From: an uncultured Siphonobacter sp.
Lineage (GTDB): Bacteria; Bacteroidota; Bacteroidia; Cytophagales; Spirosomataceae
Length of the DNA stretch: 64,000 nucleotides
Assembly (NCBI GenBank): GCA_913775095.1
Contig: CAJYIW010000027.1
Span: 62,001 to 126,000, forward strand
Direction: 5' to 3'
The translations under genes were made by a program, and so were the position numbers. This document shows positions 35,285 through 44,086 of this stretch, piece by piece. How positions within the stretch are numbered: the stretch's first letter is position 1; each line of letters opens with the position of its first letter. The notes under the pieces are model-generated. The model was not told the DNA's origin. It worked only from the letters and a program-made list of their open reading frames with translations, and searched no databases.

Positions 35285-36397
35285 ATGAGCAAACACGGAC
35301 GTATTTTAGTCGCCATGAGTGGTGGCATTGATTCTTCACTGGCAGCGGTTCTGCTGCACGAACAGGGCTACGAAGTCATCGGAATGACGATGAAAACCTG
35401 GGACTACGCCAGTTCCGGGGGTACCAAGAAAGAAACGGGATGCTGTAGTCTCGACAGTATTAACGACGCCCGGAACGTAGCCGTCCAACTGGGCTTTCCG
35501 CATTACATTCTGGATATCCGTAACGAGTTTGGAGATTACGTGATCGATCACTTTACGGGTGAATACCTCGAAGGTCGTACGCCTAACCCCTGCGTACTCT
35601 GCAATACGCACATCAAGTGGGATGCCCTGCTTCGCCGGGCGGACAAGCTGGATTGCGAATTTATAGCGACGGGTCATTACGCGAATCTGCGGGAAGAAAT
35701 TGGTGGTCTTTCCCAGGGTCGTCACGTGGTTTCGAAGGGGCTGGATACCTGGAAAGATCAGAGTTATGTACTCTGGGGCGTTTCTCAGGAAAGCCTTTCA
35801 CGGACCAAACTTCCGCTGGGTAATTTCCGCAAGAGTGAAATCCGGGAAATGGCGAAAGAACGCGGGTTCTTTGAATTAGCCACGAAAGCCGAGAGTTACG
35901 AAATCTGTTTTGTGCCCGATAATGATTACCGGGGTTTCCTGAAACGCCGCATTCCTACGCTGGAAGCGGAAGTAGCCGGGGGTAATTTCATTGACCAGGA
36001 AGGAAAGGTATTAGGGAAACACGAAGGGTATCCCTTCTATACCATTGGTCAGCGGAAAGGCCTGGGCATTGCCCTGGGGTATCCCGCTTTTGTTACCGAA
36101 ATCAAAAAAGATACCAACGAAGTCGTGCTGGGCCGTGACCGTGACCTGGAACGCACGGGTATGATCGTCAGTCAGCTGAACCTTCAGAAATACGCGGAGA
36201 TTGCTCAACCGATGGAAACCGTCACGAAAATTCGTTACAAACACGAAGGAACGCCAGCGTTAATCACGCAAACGGGTAACCAGATGGAGGTAAGCTTCCA
36301 CGAACCCGTAACGGGCTTAGCTCCCGGTCAGGCCGCCGTATTTTACGAAGGCGACGACGTCATTGGCGGAGGCTGGATCACGAAAGCCCTTAAATGA
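35285..36397 (+). CDS. mnmA: tRNA-specific 2-thiouridylase MnmA
   Basis: A 370-residue protein of usual length. The PP-loop MSGGIDSSLA (residues 11-20) activates tRNA uridine-34 with ATP. The two working cysteines are Cys106 (in NPCVLCN) and Cys208 (in YEICFVPD). It puts sulfur on the wobble uridine of Lys, Glu and Gln tRNAs in the cytoplasm. The start ATG is set by MSKHGRILVAMSGG. It is a single gene with its own terminator, which is enclosed in a 19-bp inverted repeat. Confidence 0.97.
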   Translation: MSKHGRILVAMSGGIDSSLAAVLLHEQGYEVIGMTMKTWDYASSGGTKKETGCCSLDSINDARNVAVQLGFPHYILDIRNEFGDYVIDHFTGEYLEGRTPNPCVLCNTHIKWDALLRRADKLDCEFIATGHYANLREEIGGLSQGRHVVSKGLDTWKDQSYVLWGVSQESLSRTKLPLGNFRKSEIREMAKERGFFELATKAESYEICFVPDNDYRGFLKRRIPTLEAEVAGGNFIDQEGKVLGKHEGYPFYTIGQRKGLGIALGYPAFVTEIKKDTNEVVLGRDRDLERTGMIVSQLNLQKYAEIAQPMETVTKIRYKHEGTPALITQTGNQMEVSFHEPVTGLAPGQAAVFYEGDDVIGGGWITKALK

Positions 36398-36520
36398 GTT
36401 TAGGGTTTTGAGTTCTGGGTTTTGAGTTTAATATCCGAAATATTTAAAAGCAGGAAGGCCGTTAGCATCTCTAATGGCCTTCTTTGTGAAATACACTGCT
36501 CAACTCAAAACCCTAAACTC
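36396..36520. repeat. 19-bp inverted repeat enclosing the mnmA terminator
   Basis: Arms 36396-36414 and 36502-36520 are perfect reverse complements containing TTTAGGGTTTTGAG. They begin at the mnmA stop codon and end 7 bp before the convergent LiaF-like gene. AAACTCAAAACCC-like words also occur at about 18470-18493 and 26470-26505. Confidence 0.75.
36454..36486 (+). terminator. Terminator of mnmA
   Basis: GAAGGCCGTTAG (36454-36465) pairs with CTAATGGCCTTC (36471-36482) with one G-U pair, followed by TTTG. It lies inside the larger inverted repeat. Confidence 0.8.
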
Positions 36521-36526
36521 AAAACT

Positions 36527-37489
36527 CTAATATCTTTCCACTTCCCACTCGGCCATGCCTCCGTTAAATTTTATATTGATTTTCTTGGAAGCTGAGTGAT
36601 AATTTGAGGTTTCGTAATGGTCGCCATTCATGGTGAAACCATTGAATTTTTTGTCAGTCAGGGCTCCGTTGGTAGTAATGCGGCACCCTACACCTTCAGG
36701 AACCAGAATCTTGACACTGGCTAATCCGGCGTTTACGTCGATATCCGCCAGATCCACCTTGTCACCCAGTTTTAGATCCATTTCAGCCGCTCCGGTTTTG
36801 AGGCGTACTTTCTGAACTTTAAAAGGCGTCAGATCAAAATCTACTTTCCCGGCCCCCACCTGCATATCCAGATCCCATACGGGTTTAGGATTCAGCCGAA
36901 CGGCCACGTCATTGTGCATGTGCTCTTTCATTTTCCACTTCCCCTTTCCCTTCATATTCAGCACCACTTCGTTGGAGCCATTACCGCTGATACTTTTCAG
37001 GGAAAGATTTCCGAAATCCAGATCCCCGTCAGCCTCCACCAGTTCTTTCTCGGTCGTTCCCATGGTGAACTCTGCCGCTCCCCCTTCCAGTCGAAAGGTG
37101 GCTGATTCTACACTATCGGTCATGGGTTCAGCAAGGTATTGCTTGCCTCCGCCATACGACTGTACTTTCCCTTCCTGATCTTCGTCATCCGCATCGTCTG
37201 TTTCATCGTCATTCCAGGATCCTTCTATGTCGATATTATCCCTTACTTTATCCCGCACTTTCATGGCCACGAAGGCCGGAATAGCAATGCCTATGAGAAT
37301 AAGAGTGATGACCGTTACGCTCCGATTTGACTTTCCCCAAATCATGTTTACCCCCAGCACTACAAACAGCAAAGGCCAGAAACGGAACACTTCCCTAAAG
37401 TGAAAGTCAAACCAATCGAGGTTTCTACCCAGAAACAGAAATCCCAGCAGGACTAAAATGAGTCCCAGTACCAGATTTTTTGAGTTCAT
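36527..37489 (-). CDS. LiaF-like envelope-stress membrane protein
   Basis: About 320 residues, starting at MNSKNLVLGLILVLLG; a 5-codon extension upstream is possible. The first ~85 residues hold membrane helices in the LiaI/LiaF-like pattern (FRFWPLLFVVLGVNMIWG). After an acidic linker (WNDDETDDADDEDQ) comes a beta-rich C-terminal domain (about 140-320) like the LiaF/cell-wall-active-antibiotic response domain. It is the last of a three-gene minus-strand cluster with a shorter protein of the same helical type and a PspC protein, and probably senses envelope damage. Confidence 0.82.
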   Translation of the reverse strand: MNSKNLVLGLILVLLGFLFLGRNLDWFDFHFREVFRFWPLLFVVLGVNMIWGKSNRSVTVITLILIGIAIPAFVAMKVRDKVRDNIDIEGSWNDDETDDADDEDQEGKVQSYGGGKQYLAEPMTDSVESATFRLEGGAAEFTMGTTEKELVEADGDLDFGNLSLKSISGNGSNEVVLNMKGKGKWKMKEHMHNDVAVRLNPKPVWDLDMQVGAGKVDFDLTPFKVQKVRLKTGAAEMDLKLGDKVDLADIDVNAGLASVKILVPEGVGCRITTNGALTDKKFNGFTMNGDHYETSNYHSASKKINIKFNGGMAEWEVERY

Positions 37490-37531
37490 ATCGGATGAGC
37501 ACAAAGGTGCGGTTAATTAATTACGGATGGA

Positions 37532-37852
37532 TTACAGAGGATGTTGCGGAGGTTCGGGTGCCTGAGGCGTTTCAGGCGTGGGGGGCGTATAAGACAACCC
37601 CGATGTTCCGGGAGTGGGCGGCGTATACGTCATTTGCGGGTCCTCCGGAAAATGATTGTTGGCCACGGGCGGTTGATACGACGACTGGGGTTTCTCCCGC
37701 ACCAGCATCCAGACGCCCCAGAGAATCAGAAAAACGGGCCAGTAACGCCAGAACGAAGACCAGTTGAAATCATAAAAGCCCAGCTCATCGCCCAGCTTAA
37801 TCAGGCCAAACGCAATAAAAGCCACACCTACTAGCACTCGGGAGGGTTTCAT
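37532..37852 (-). CDS. Small LiaI/LiaF-type membrane protein with Pro-rich tail
   Basis: A 106-residue protein (113 if started at 37873). The N-terminal half has two helices with the motif WRYWPVFLILWGVWML, shared with its neighbours (FRFWPLLFVVLGVNMI and WHKFWPVLFIIVGLGI). The C-terminal half is proline- and threonine-rich, with YTPPTPG and YTPPTPE as repeats. It lies 42 bp upstream of the LiaF-like gene on the same strand. Function by context only. Confidence 0.75.
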   Translation of the reverse strand: MKPSRVLVGVAFIAFGLIKLGDELGFYDFNWSSFWRYWPVFLILWGVWMLVREKPQSSYQPPVANNHFPEDPQMTYTPPTPGTSGLSYTPPTPETPQAPEPPQHPL

Positions 37853-37953
37853 ATCGGTACTGTTTTGGTTCATGTAAAAAGGATGGGTTCATTCCGCTGG
37901 AGAGAACAGGGCCATTCGCTTTGTCCCCCGTTTTCTCCCGCTGAAGATAAAAA

Positions 37954-38355
37954 TTATTGAGTTATTTTCTCACGAATCTGATCCTTAAAGACGATGCCCA
38001 AACCAACGATGATGAAGAGCACAGGCCAGAATTTATGCCAGCTAAACCACCAGGTAAATTCATCGAGCAGGAAAATACTACCGAACAGAATGGCTGCGAT
38101 ACCCCAGGCCCGGCTGTTGGCAGGCTGTTGAGGCTGCTGGGTTGCCGTGTATTCGGTAGCGTACGCACCGTCCAGTCGTTTCGGTAAGGCAATCCAGAGA
38201 ATAATATAGGCAATGATGAAGGGAGCATGAGTGAAGATGGTGCCTAATACGAACACGACCCGCACCAGGGCTACGTCGATGTTCAGGTAGGCGGCCAGTC
38301 CGGCGGCGACTCCACCAATCATTTTTTGCGAGGGAATACGTTCTAAACGGTTCAT
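37954..38355 (-). CDS. PspC domain-containing membrane protein
   Basis: A 133-residue protein. The PspC domain fills residues 3-65: RIPSQKMIGGVAAGLAAYLNIDVALVRVVFVLG and YIILWIALPK. A second pair of helices (about 85-125) ends in the WHKFWPVLFIIVGLGI signature shared by the next two genes. PspC anchors and senses membrane stress in other bacteria. It is the first gene of the PspC/LiaF-like cluster. Confidence 0.9.
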   Translation of the reverse strand: MNRLERIPSQKMIGGVAAGLAAYLNIDVALVRVVFVLGTIFTHAPFIIAYIILWIALPKRLDGAYATEYTATQQPQQPANSRAWGIAAILFGSIFLLDEFTWWFSWHKFWPVLFIIVGLGIVFKDQIREKITQ

Positions 38356-38675
38356 GGCTATAGGGTTTATGAGAGTGAATATCGATGGAAGAAGCCGTAT
38401 TGCTTCGTTGTTGCTGATTCAAAATTCGGCAGGATTTCGAACCTAATGAAACCATTTGGGGCAGATGGTCAAAGGAAATGGATCAACGGACTATTTTATG
38501 GATAGAACTAGGCAATACACAGTACCAGCTTGTGAAACTTTACTAACCGAAGAATCAATTCCCTGATTTCCGCTTTCAGCACCCTTTCAAGGACCTCTTT
38601 AACTTCTGAATGGTGCTGAACTGCCTACCCATGGCCAATTTTTTTTACCAGACGAAACATATCGTTTTATTCTAT
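38356..38675. other. Divergent gap between PspC-type and SDR genes
   Basis: About 320 bp without a supported gene. It must hold the promoters of the PspC cluster and of the SDR gene, but no convincing TAnnTTTG box or repeat was recognised. Confidence 0.35.
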
Positions 38676-39521
38676 ATGCCCAATATCGCTCTTATCACCG
38701 GGGCCAACTCCGGTTTGGGTCTGTCCACGGCTCAGGCACTGGCCCGAAAAGGATTTCATCTGCTTTTCCTGGTTCGTTCCCGCGAAAAAGGAGAAGCCGC
38801 TCGTCAGCAGATTTTAGAAAAAACACCACAGGCAAGGGTTGATCTGTTCTTCGCTGACCTGACCGATCTGGCCTCCATCAGACAAGCTTCCCGGCAGATT
38901 CACGAAAAGTATGATCGGCTGGATTGCCTGATCAATAACGCTGGCTATGCACCAGCTAGCATTGAATTCACGCGGGAAGGGTACGAAAAGAGTTTCGTTG
39001 CCAATCATCTGGGGCATTTTTTATTGACATTCGAGCTACTGGATCTGCTCAAAGCTGCGGAAAAGGGTCGCGTCATTACCCTGTCTTCCACCGCTCACGC
39101 TCTGGGTAAAAGTCGCCGTTTTTTTCTTAAAAATAATTCCAGTATGAGTATCTGGTCGGCTTACGGTGATGGAAAACTGGCAAATCTGCTCTTTACCCGG
39201 GAGCTGGCCAAAAGACTGGCGGGCACGAATGTTTCGGCTTATGCCGTTCACCCCGGTGTAGTTGATACGCAGTTTGGACGAAACTTTACCGACTGGTGGA
39301 AATATGGATTTGGTCTCTTCCGCCCTTTCATGATCACGACTGAAGAAGGAGCTCAAACCTCCATCTACCTGGCTACGGCTTCCTTACCCGACTCGTATAA
39401 CGGAGGATATTTCTCAAAATCTAAGCCTGCCCGTATTCTCAATTCGGACGTCAATGACTTTAATGCTCAATTACTTTGGAAACGTAGCGAAGAAGCCATT
39501 GGCGAACGATGGAAGCCCTAA
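38676..39521 (+). CDS. Short-chain dehydrogenase/reductase, retinol dehydrogenase-like
   Basis: About 281 residues, starting at MPNIALITGANSGLG; an upstream extension of 22 codons adds no fold. GANSGLG binds NAD(P) and LINNAGYAP marks strand 4. The catalytic Ser lies in TLSSTAH, and Tyr and Lys in SAYGDGKLANLL (YxxxK). The layout resembles retinol dehydrogenase/WWOX-like SDRs. The substrate is unknown and no operon partner is seen. Confidence 0.92.
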   Translation: MPNIALITGANSGLGLSTAQALARKGFHLLFLVRSREKGEAARQQILEKTPQARVDLFFADLTDLASIRQASRQIHEKYDRLDCLINNAGYAPASIEFTREGYEKSFVANHLGHFLLTFELLDLLKAAEKGRVITLSSTAHALGKSRRFFLKNNSSMSIWSAYGDGKLANLLFTRELAKRLAGTNVSAYAVHPGVVDTQFGRNFTDWWKYGFGLFRPFMITTEEGAQTSIYLATASLPDSYNGGYFSKSKPARILNSDVNDFNAQLLWKRSEEAIGERWKP

Positions 39522-39597
39522 ATAGCCTTAGTCTCAATAAAATCAATACTAATTCTGCTGCCTATTTTAGTAGAGGCTTCACCAAATAAAATGCTAA

Positions 39598-39876
39598 TTA
39601 CTCAGTGACATTTTCGATCTTCCTGATTCTACCTTGTATGAATTAGATGATACGATAATCACGTATCCAATCCCGGTATTCTCTAGTTTCTGTATCTGTA
39701 ATCCCGGTACCCAGGAGTGCTATGCCGATGCTTTTTATTGAGAAAAGTGCTTTCCTGCTAAGGGACAGGTCATCAGGCAAATCCTTGACATCAGCCAATT
39801 TTATACACTACTGAATGTACTCCATAGAGAATATAAACTGTATGGAATAGTCATTAAGCATTCACTGATACAGTAA
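39598..39876 (+). pseudogene. Interrupted reading frame, possible gene remnant
   Basis: One frame stays open for 93 codons except for a TGA at 39739-39741. Before it the frame reads LLSDIFDLPDSTLYELDD and on; after it EKCFPAKGQVIRQILDISQF and on, closing with a stop at 39874. The sequence has protein-like composition, but there is no ATG at its left end. No family is recognised. It lies in an AT-rich stretch beside other degenerate-looking genes. It may be chance. Confidence 0.3.
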
Positions 39877-39955
39877 ACTCTGGTCAAACTAGTTCTGAGT
39901 AAGGTAAATTAGTTCAAAGCTCTCATTACTTCCATCGGAACCAGCCTTAACTAAT

Positions 39956-40498
39956 TTAAATCAGTTTACATTGAAGATGATTCAGAGCCATTACCCTGTA
40001 ATGGTCCAGATTCAGATTTACAACATGGGAAGCATCCGAACTCTGGTCCCATTCTTTGACTTTCAGGCTTAAGAAGAAGTAAGGATTTTTCTCGTAAGTT
40101 TTTGCTTCTTTCTCTGACATTTGATTAAAAGAAGAAGGCGAGAACGAAGCTAAAGGCGTGTACAGTTCAGGAAACTTCCAGGATAGATACCGATCAGCTT
40201 CGGTTTGCATAATAACGACCTGAACAATTTTTTCTGAAAATCCATTGGCTCGTAAATAGTCTGAACCAACCTGACCATACGTGCGTGTACCGGGCGTGGG
40301 CTGACCGGGTAAGAGATAGCCAATGTCGTGAAAAAAAGCAGCCAGAATAACTTCATCATCATACCCTTCTTCTTCCGCCAGCTGAGCTACCTGTACGGAA
40401 TGTTCCAACACGTTCTTTTTATGGTCAGTACTATCGCCAAAGGATTCGTATAGGCCCAGAATGGCATCCACCGTAGCCTGCATTTCAAAGTCTTTCAT
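39956..40498 (-). CDS. PhnZ-like HD-domain protein lacking the second-metal ligands
   Basis: A 180-residue HD-fold protein. It lines up with PhnZ-type phosphonate-degrading HD oxygenases: LEHSVQVAQLAEE (His33), FFHDIG (His57-Asp58), the ADRYLSWKFPELY stretch, QMSEKEAKTYE and EWDQ (Asp151). The ligands of the first iron are thus present, but the positions I align with the three histidines of the second iron are Tyr61 (HDIGY where HDIGH is usual), Tyr74 and Gln98. A mixed-valent di-iron oxygenase seems unlikely. A phosphohydrolase or binding role are other options. It is followed by an XRE-cupin gene upstream on the same strand, with a terminator between. Confidence 0.75.
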   Translation of the reverse strand: MKDFEMQATVDAILGLYESFGDSTDHKKNVLEHSVQVAQLAEEEGYDDEVILAAFFHDIGYLLPGQPTPGTRTYGQVGSDYLRANGFSEKIVQVVIMQTEADRYLSWKFPELYTPLASFSPSSFNQMSEKEAKTYEKNPYFFLSLKVKEWDQSSDASHVVNLNLDHYRVMALNHLQCKLI

Positions 40499-40549
40499 CA
40501 GTAGAAGTAATTACATAAATGACTGTTACTGAATCCTTTCCGACTTTAT

Positions 40550-40584
40550 ATATAAAAAGCGGCAGGACAAAGTTCTGCCGCTTT
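40550..40584 (-). terminator. Terminator between the XRE-cupin and HD genes
   Basis: AAAGCGGCAG (40556-40565) pairs with CTGCCGCTTT (40575-40584). On the minus strand it is followed by TTATATATA. It would end the XRE gene transcript, so the HD gene needs its own promoter close to 40500-40550. Confidence 0.75.
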
Positions 40585-40751
40585 AGTATCGTTTCATTCA
40601 CTTAACCATATTAAACAAGAAGCCGGGTCAGATAATCAGCTTAATAACAGTGGCAAATTACACTCCCAAGGTTACCTCAATTTTAAGCGGCTGTAAACAA
40701 ATTGATAGTTAGTACTTTATTCAGGGCTGATTATTCTTTTTAAACCTGGTA

Positions 40752-41333
40752 TCAGACTTTTTCATTGAAAAAATAAATGCTCAGCACTAAAGCTCCTTCG
40801 TCTTTGGAATTACGGGGCTTATGCGGCACCCGTCCATCAAAGAACAAAGAATCTCCTTCATTGAGCAGATGAATTTCTTCACCCACTTTATATTCAACCT
40901 GTCCTTTAATAACGTATTTAAATTCAAAAGCCTCCGTTGTTATTACATTCTCGGATTCAGCATTGGCTAATAGTTCAAAAAGAACCAGATCTATGGTTAA
41001 TCCTGATATATTTTTCGTTAAAATTCGCTTATAAATAAAATTCTGATTATCTTCTTTATAGAAAGCCTGATATTCACTTTTACGACGAATAATTAGCTTA
41101 CCATTAGCCGAATTTTTAGCAATTTCATCAAAGAAAACATTAAGATCTAATCCAAGGGATCTAATTAAATTAATGAGTACGAGCAGAGAAGGAATCGTAC
41201 GATTATTCTCAATTTGTGAAATTAACGCTTTACTTACTTCTGCTCTATTAGCAAGCTCCTGGAGAGTTATACCCTGGCTTTTCCTTTTATCTTTGAGTTG
41301 ACTACTGATTTGTATTAAAACGTCCTCATTCAT
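40752..41333 (-). CDS. XRE family regulator with C-terminal cupin
   Basis: A 193-residue protein. An N-terminal XRE helix-turn-helix (about 8-65; GITLQELANRAEVSKALISQIENN) is joined to a cupin domain (about 110-190; YVIKGQVEYKVGEEIHLLNEGDSLFFDG). Such proteins sense a small molecule and control nearby catabolic genes. Its codons are AT-rich next to those of most neighbours. It lies between the HD gene and an eroded DUF5690-like gene, all on the same strand, and may once have controlled them. Confidence 0.93.
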   Translation of the reverse strand: MNEDVLIQISSQLKDKRKSQGITLQELANRAEVSKALISQIENNRTIPSLLVLINLIRSLGLDLNVFFDEIAKNSANGKLIIRRKSEYQAFYKEDNQNFIYKRILTKNISGLTIDLVLFELLANAESENVITTEAFEFKYVIKGQVEYKVGEEIHLLNEGDSLFFDGRVPHKPRNSKDEGALVLSIYFFNEKV

Positions 41334-41508
41334 AAGATTTTAAAAAATAAATTGATTGGCGATGTTATTGAATAGAAAAAGGATTGACAAAACTAACGGA
41401 TGGAACGGGCGGTAATTCCAGGAAAAATTTCAGAAAATTCCCTATAATATTTCGGTCATCACACATTTGAATGATTTAACTAAAGGGATAATTCTCTTTC
41501 CTGGAAAA

Positions 41509-42594
41509 TCAAAAAATGGATGGTATAAAATAAAAATTTAACGGCGGCTTTTTCTTTCTGCAAAGCAGGGAATCGATCGAATAATAGTCCGTTAAAAAAA
41601 CGTAAACCAGATAGAGTCCTGAACCGACCAGCATCATCCTGAGCATGAGTGATGGAAATTCGTTTTGGAAAAGACAGAAAGCCACGCCGATAATTAAGGT
41701 ACCTGAGCTAATAATGAAAAGATTCATTCCAAAGGTAGCTTTAGTACTGTTAATCAGAGTCATACCTTTAGGTAGCAAATCCCCCAGCCTGGCTGTACGG
41801 ACATTACGGATCGCTGAAACCTGCTGTACCTGATGACCAGCTTCGCTCCCTGTTTCAGGATTGAAGCTCTGCCGGGTACAACCGGACAGGTAATTACTAA
41901 GGCCCCTCAGAAGTCCGGAAACCCATACATGAATGAACGTATTGAAACCTCTGGCGACTGTGCAGAACCTTGACTTACAGGCTACTTCGGTTTTCGGGTT
42001 GGGAAGTAGAACTATCGGCAAAGGCCCGCTAAACCAACGCAGTAAAGGCATAAGAAGCGTTTTCAGCAGAGCAGTGCTCCATGCCGGAGTCCTGTTCAAG
42101 GGTAATGACCGGAATTCTGTGAAAGGTAATACTTCTATCCCGGCAGGGAAGCTCAGTCCCCTGCTAGAACCAGGGGCAGCCCTGCGACGCTCGCCCACCA
42201 ATTCAACCAGCACACCCGTAGCTACACTGAAGCATAACGCATTTAAAAAAAACAAACCCTTAAGAGGCGAAGCAATAAATCCCGGTGCGAGCAAATTTTT
42301 TGCAGCTCCCCCTACGTCCGTCAAAAGGCTCGGGAAACCCATTTGAGGTTGAGGTCCGGAGGTACCATTTATTACCATTTCTTTCGCTGCTCCTCCCCCT
42401 AAAACCGGGGATAGAATCAGAGCTGTTTTATACGCAATCCTCTCCCCTTGCAGGCTCCTGAATATGACTGAAACAAATGGCTTTCTAAAAGCAAACACGG
42501 CTTCATGGATTGCGAAGGCAGCCCAGGTTAACCAAAGAGTGAAAGTAGTAGAATGATTAAATTGACGAGTCCCTAAAGTCGTCTTGAAGTTCAT
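41509..42594 (-). pseudogene. Degenerate DUF5690-like membrane protein
   Basis: An open frame of 361 codons from MNFKTTLGTRQF. Its start resembles DUF5690 MFS-like proteins (TLWLTWAAFAIHEAVFAFRKPF, AYKTALILSPVLG) and so does SPLKGLFFLNALCFSVATG, but between these the helices are lost in Gly/Pro-rich, poorly hydrophobic stretches such as AKEMVINGTSGPQPQ. The last part (ISSGTLIIGVAFCLFQ to SGLYLVYVFLTDYYSIDSL) again matches, then breaks off into a basic tail about 70 residues short of the family end. It therefore looks eroded though no stop has arisen. It could instead be a highly divergent functional protein. Confidence 0.5.
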
Positions 42595-42852
42595 ACTAGA
42601 AGCCTCAGAAATCAAAAACCTAAGCGTTCCTTTAGGCAATGATCTTTATAGTTTTAAGTTAACAAAGACTTGATTTAATAAATCATGGCTGGATAATGAA
42701 TTAAAAAGCTGGACGGGCTTTTCAAAAATAATACTTACGACTAAAATTCATACATAAAAACCTGAATTTATCTCATAAACCAGCTCATTAGTAACAAAAC
42801 CTGATCTTTTAGTTAACTCATACTATAATTCCGAATTTTTACTTCCTGAGTT
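42595..42852. other. AT-rich gap between eroded gene and LolC/E-type gene
   Basis: About 258 bp of AT-rich DNA with no gene or repeat recognised. Confidence 0.3.
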
Positions 42853-44079
42853 CTATTTAGAAAACCGAATGGCACTGACCGGTTTCATTCGGGCAATGAT
42901 AAAGGTGGGCAAAATCAGGACTAACGTTACCAGTAAAAGAATAGCAATATTAAGGCCTAAAGTGATGGGCCAATTGATTTCAATGGGAACGTAACTCATG
43001 TAATAGTTTTCAGGATCGAGTGGGAATAACCGATACTTTTTCTGCACTAAACACAGGCCTATGCCAACCGCATTACCAATCAATAACCCTTTCAAAATCA
43101 TTGAAATACCCTGCCACAGGAATATTTTACGGATCTGCCAGTTGGAGCTCCCCAGAGCTTTCAGCAGTCCAATCATGGGGATGCGTTCCATGATAAGTAC
43201 CAGTAAAACAGAGACCATATTGAAACTGGCGACAAACAGAATCAGGGTTAAAAATACCGTCAGGTTGCGATCCAGCAGGCTTAGCCAGTCGAATAAGGGC
43301 AGATACTCATCAATGACGGTACGTAGATCCTGCTCCGGTTCGAGCACTTTCACAATCTGAGCTTCTGCTTCCTGAATACGTTTAAAATCTTTTACAAAAA
43401 TCTCGTAACCACCTACGGTGTCAGGCCCCCATCCGTTCAGTTTCTGTACGAGCCTTAAATCTCCCAGTATCAGCTGTTTGTCTAATTCCTCCAGACCGGT
43501 TTCGTAGATGCCGGTTACTTTTAGTTTTCGGGGCCGGGGCGGATTCTGAATGAAGTAAATTACCACTCCATCCCCCGTTTTCAGCTGTAACTGGTTGGCA
43601 ATGCTCCGACTGATGATTACCTGTTTGGAATCAGAACTATCACTTTTAAAATCCGGAAGTTTGCCTTCTACGAGATTTTGCTGAAAGATATTCCAGTCAA
43701 AATCATTGCCTACTCCTTTAAAGAGAACCCCCTGAAGGTTATCCGGGGTCTTCAGAATCCCCGCTTTATGGGCCACCATCTGCAAGTGACGAACCAGGGG
43801 GAGATGGCGGTAACTTTCGCTGAGTTTCGATGATCTGGGCAGAGCCGTTTCTTCGTAAGACTGATTTAAGGTATAACGGGTTACCTTCAGGTGAGCTGAC
43901 AGACTAAATAGTTTCTCCTGAATGGTGCCTTTAAACCCAAACAGGACCGAAAAGGCCAGAATCATAACCGCCAGACCAATGGCAATACTGGCAATTCCGA
44001 TGCGGGTCACCGTAGAAGAGAACAGGCGTTGTTCGGTGCGGCGACGTAGGCGGGCAGCGATAAAACGAGGAAAATTCAA
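42853..44079 (-). CDS. LolC/LolE-type ABC transporter permease
   Basis: A 408-residue protein with the FtsX/MacB-like plan: one helix near the N terminus (ASIAIGLAVMILAFSVLFG), a large periplasmic domain (about 50-270) and three more helices ending in PTFIIARMKPVSAIRFSK. The N-terminal MNFPRFIAARLRRR is typical of lipoprotein-release permeases. The start is TTG at 44079; no in-frame ATG fits. Its ATPase partner is not adjacent. An inverted repeat lies immediately upstream. Confidence 0.9.
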   Translation of the reverse strand: MNFPRFIAARLRRRTEQRLFSSTVTRIGIASIAIGLAVMILAFSVLFGFKGTIQEKLFSLSAHLKVTRYTLNQSYEETALPRSSKLSESYRHLPLVRHLQMVAHKAGILKTPDNLQGVLFKGVGNDFDWNIFQQNLVEGKLPDFKSDSSDSKQVIISRSIANQLQLKTGDGVVIYFIQNPPRPRKLKVTGIYETGLEELDKQLILGDLRLVQKLNGWGPDTVGGYEIFVKDFKRIQEAEAQIVKVLEPEQDLRTVIDEYLPLFDWLSLLDRNLTVFLTLILFVASFNMVSVLLVLIMERIPMIGLLKALGSSNWQIRKIFLWQGISMILKGLLIGNAVGIGLCLVQKKYRLFPLDPENYYMSYVPIEINWPITLGLNIAILLLVTLVLILPTFIIARMKPVSAIRFSK

Positions 44080-44086
44080 GGGAACT

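Noticed and set aside
36396-36520. Telomere-like TTTAGGG words
   Set aside because: Only single words in inverted order around a bacterial terminator, with no tandem run.
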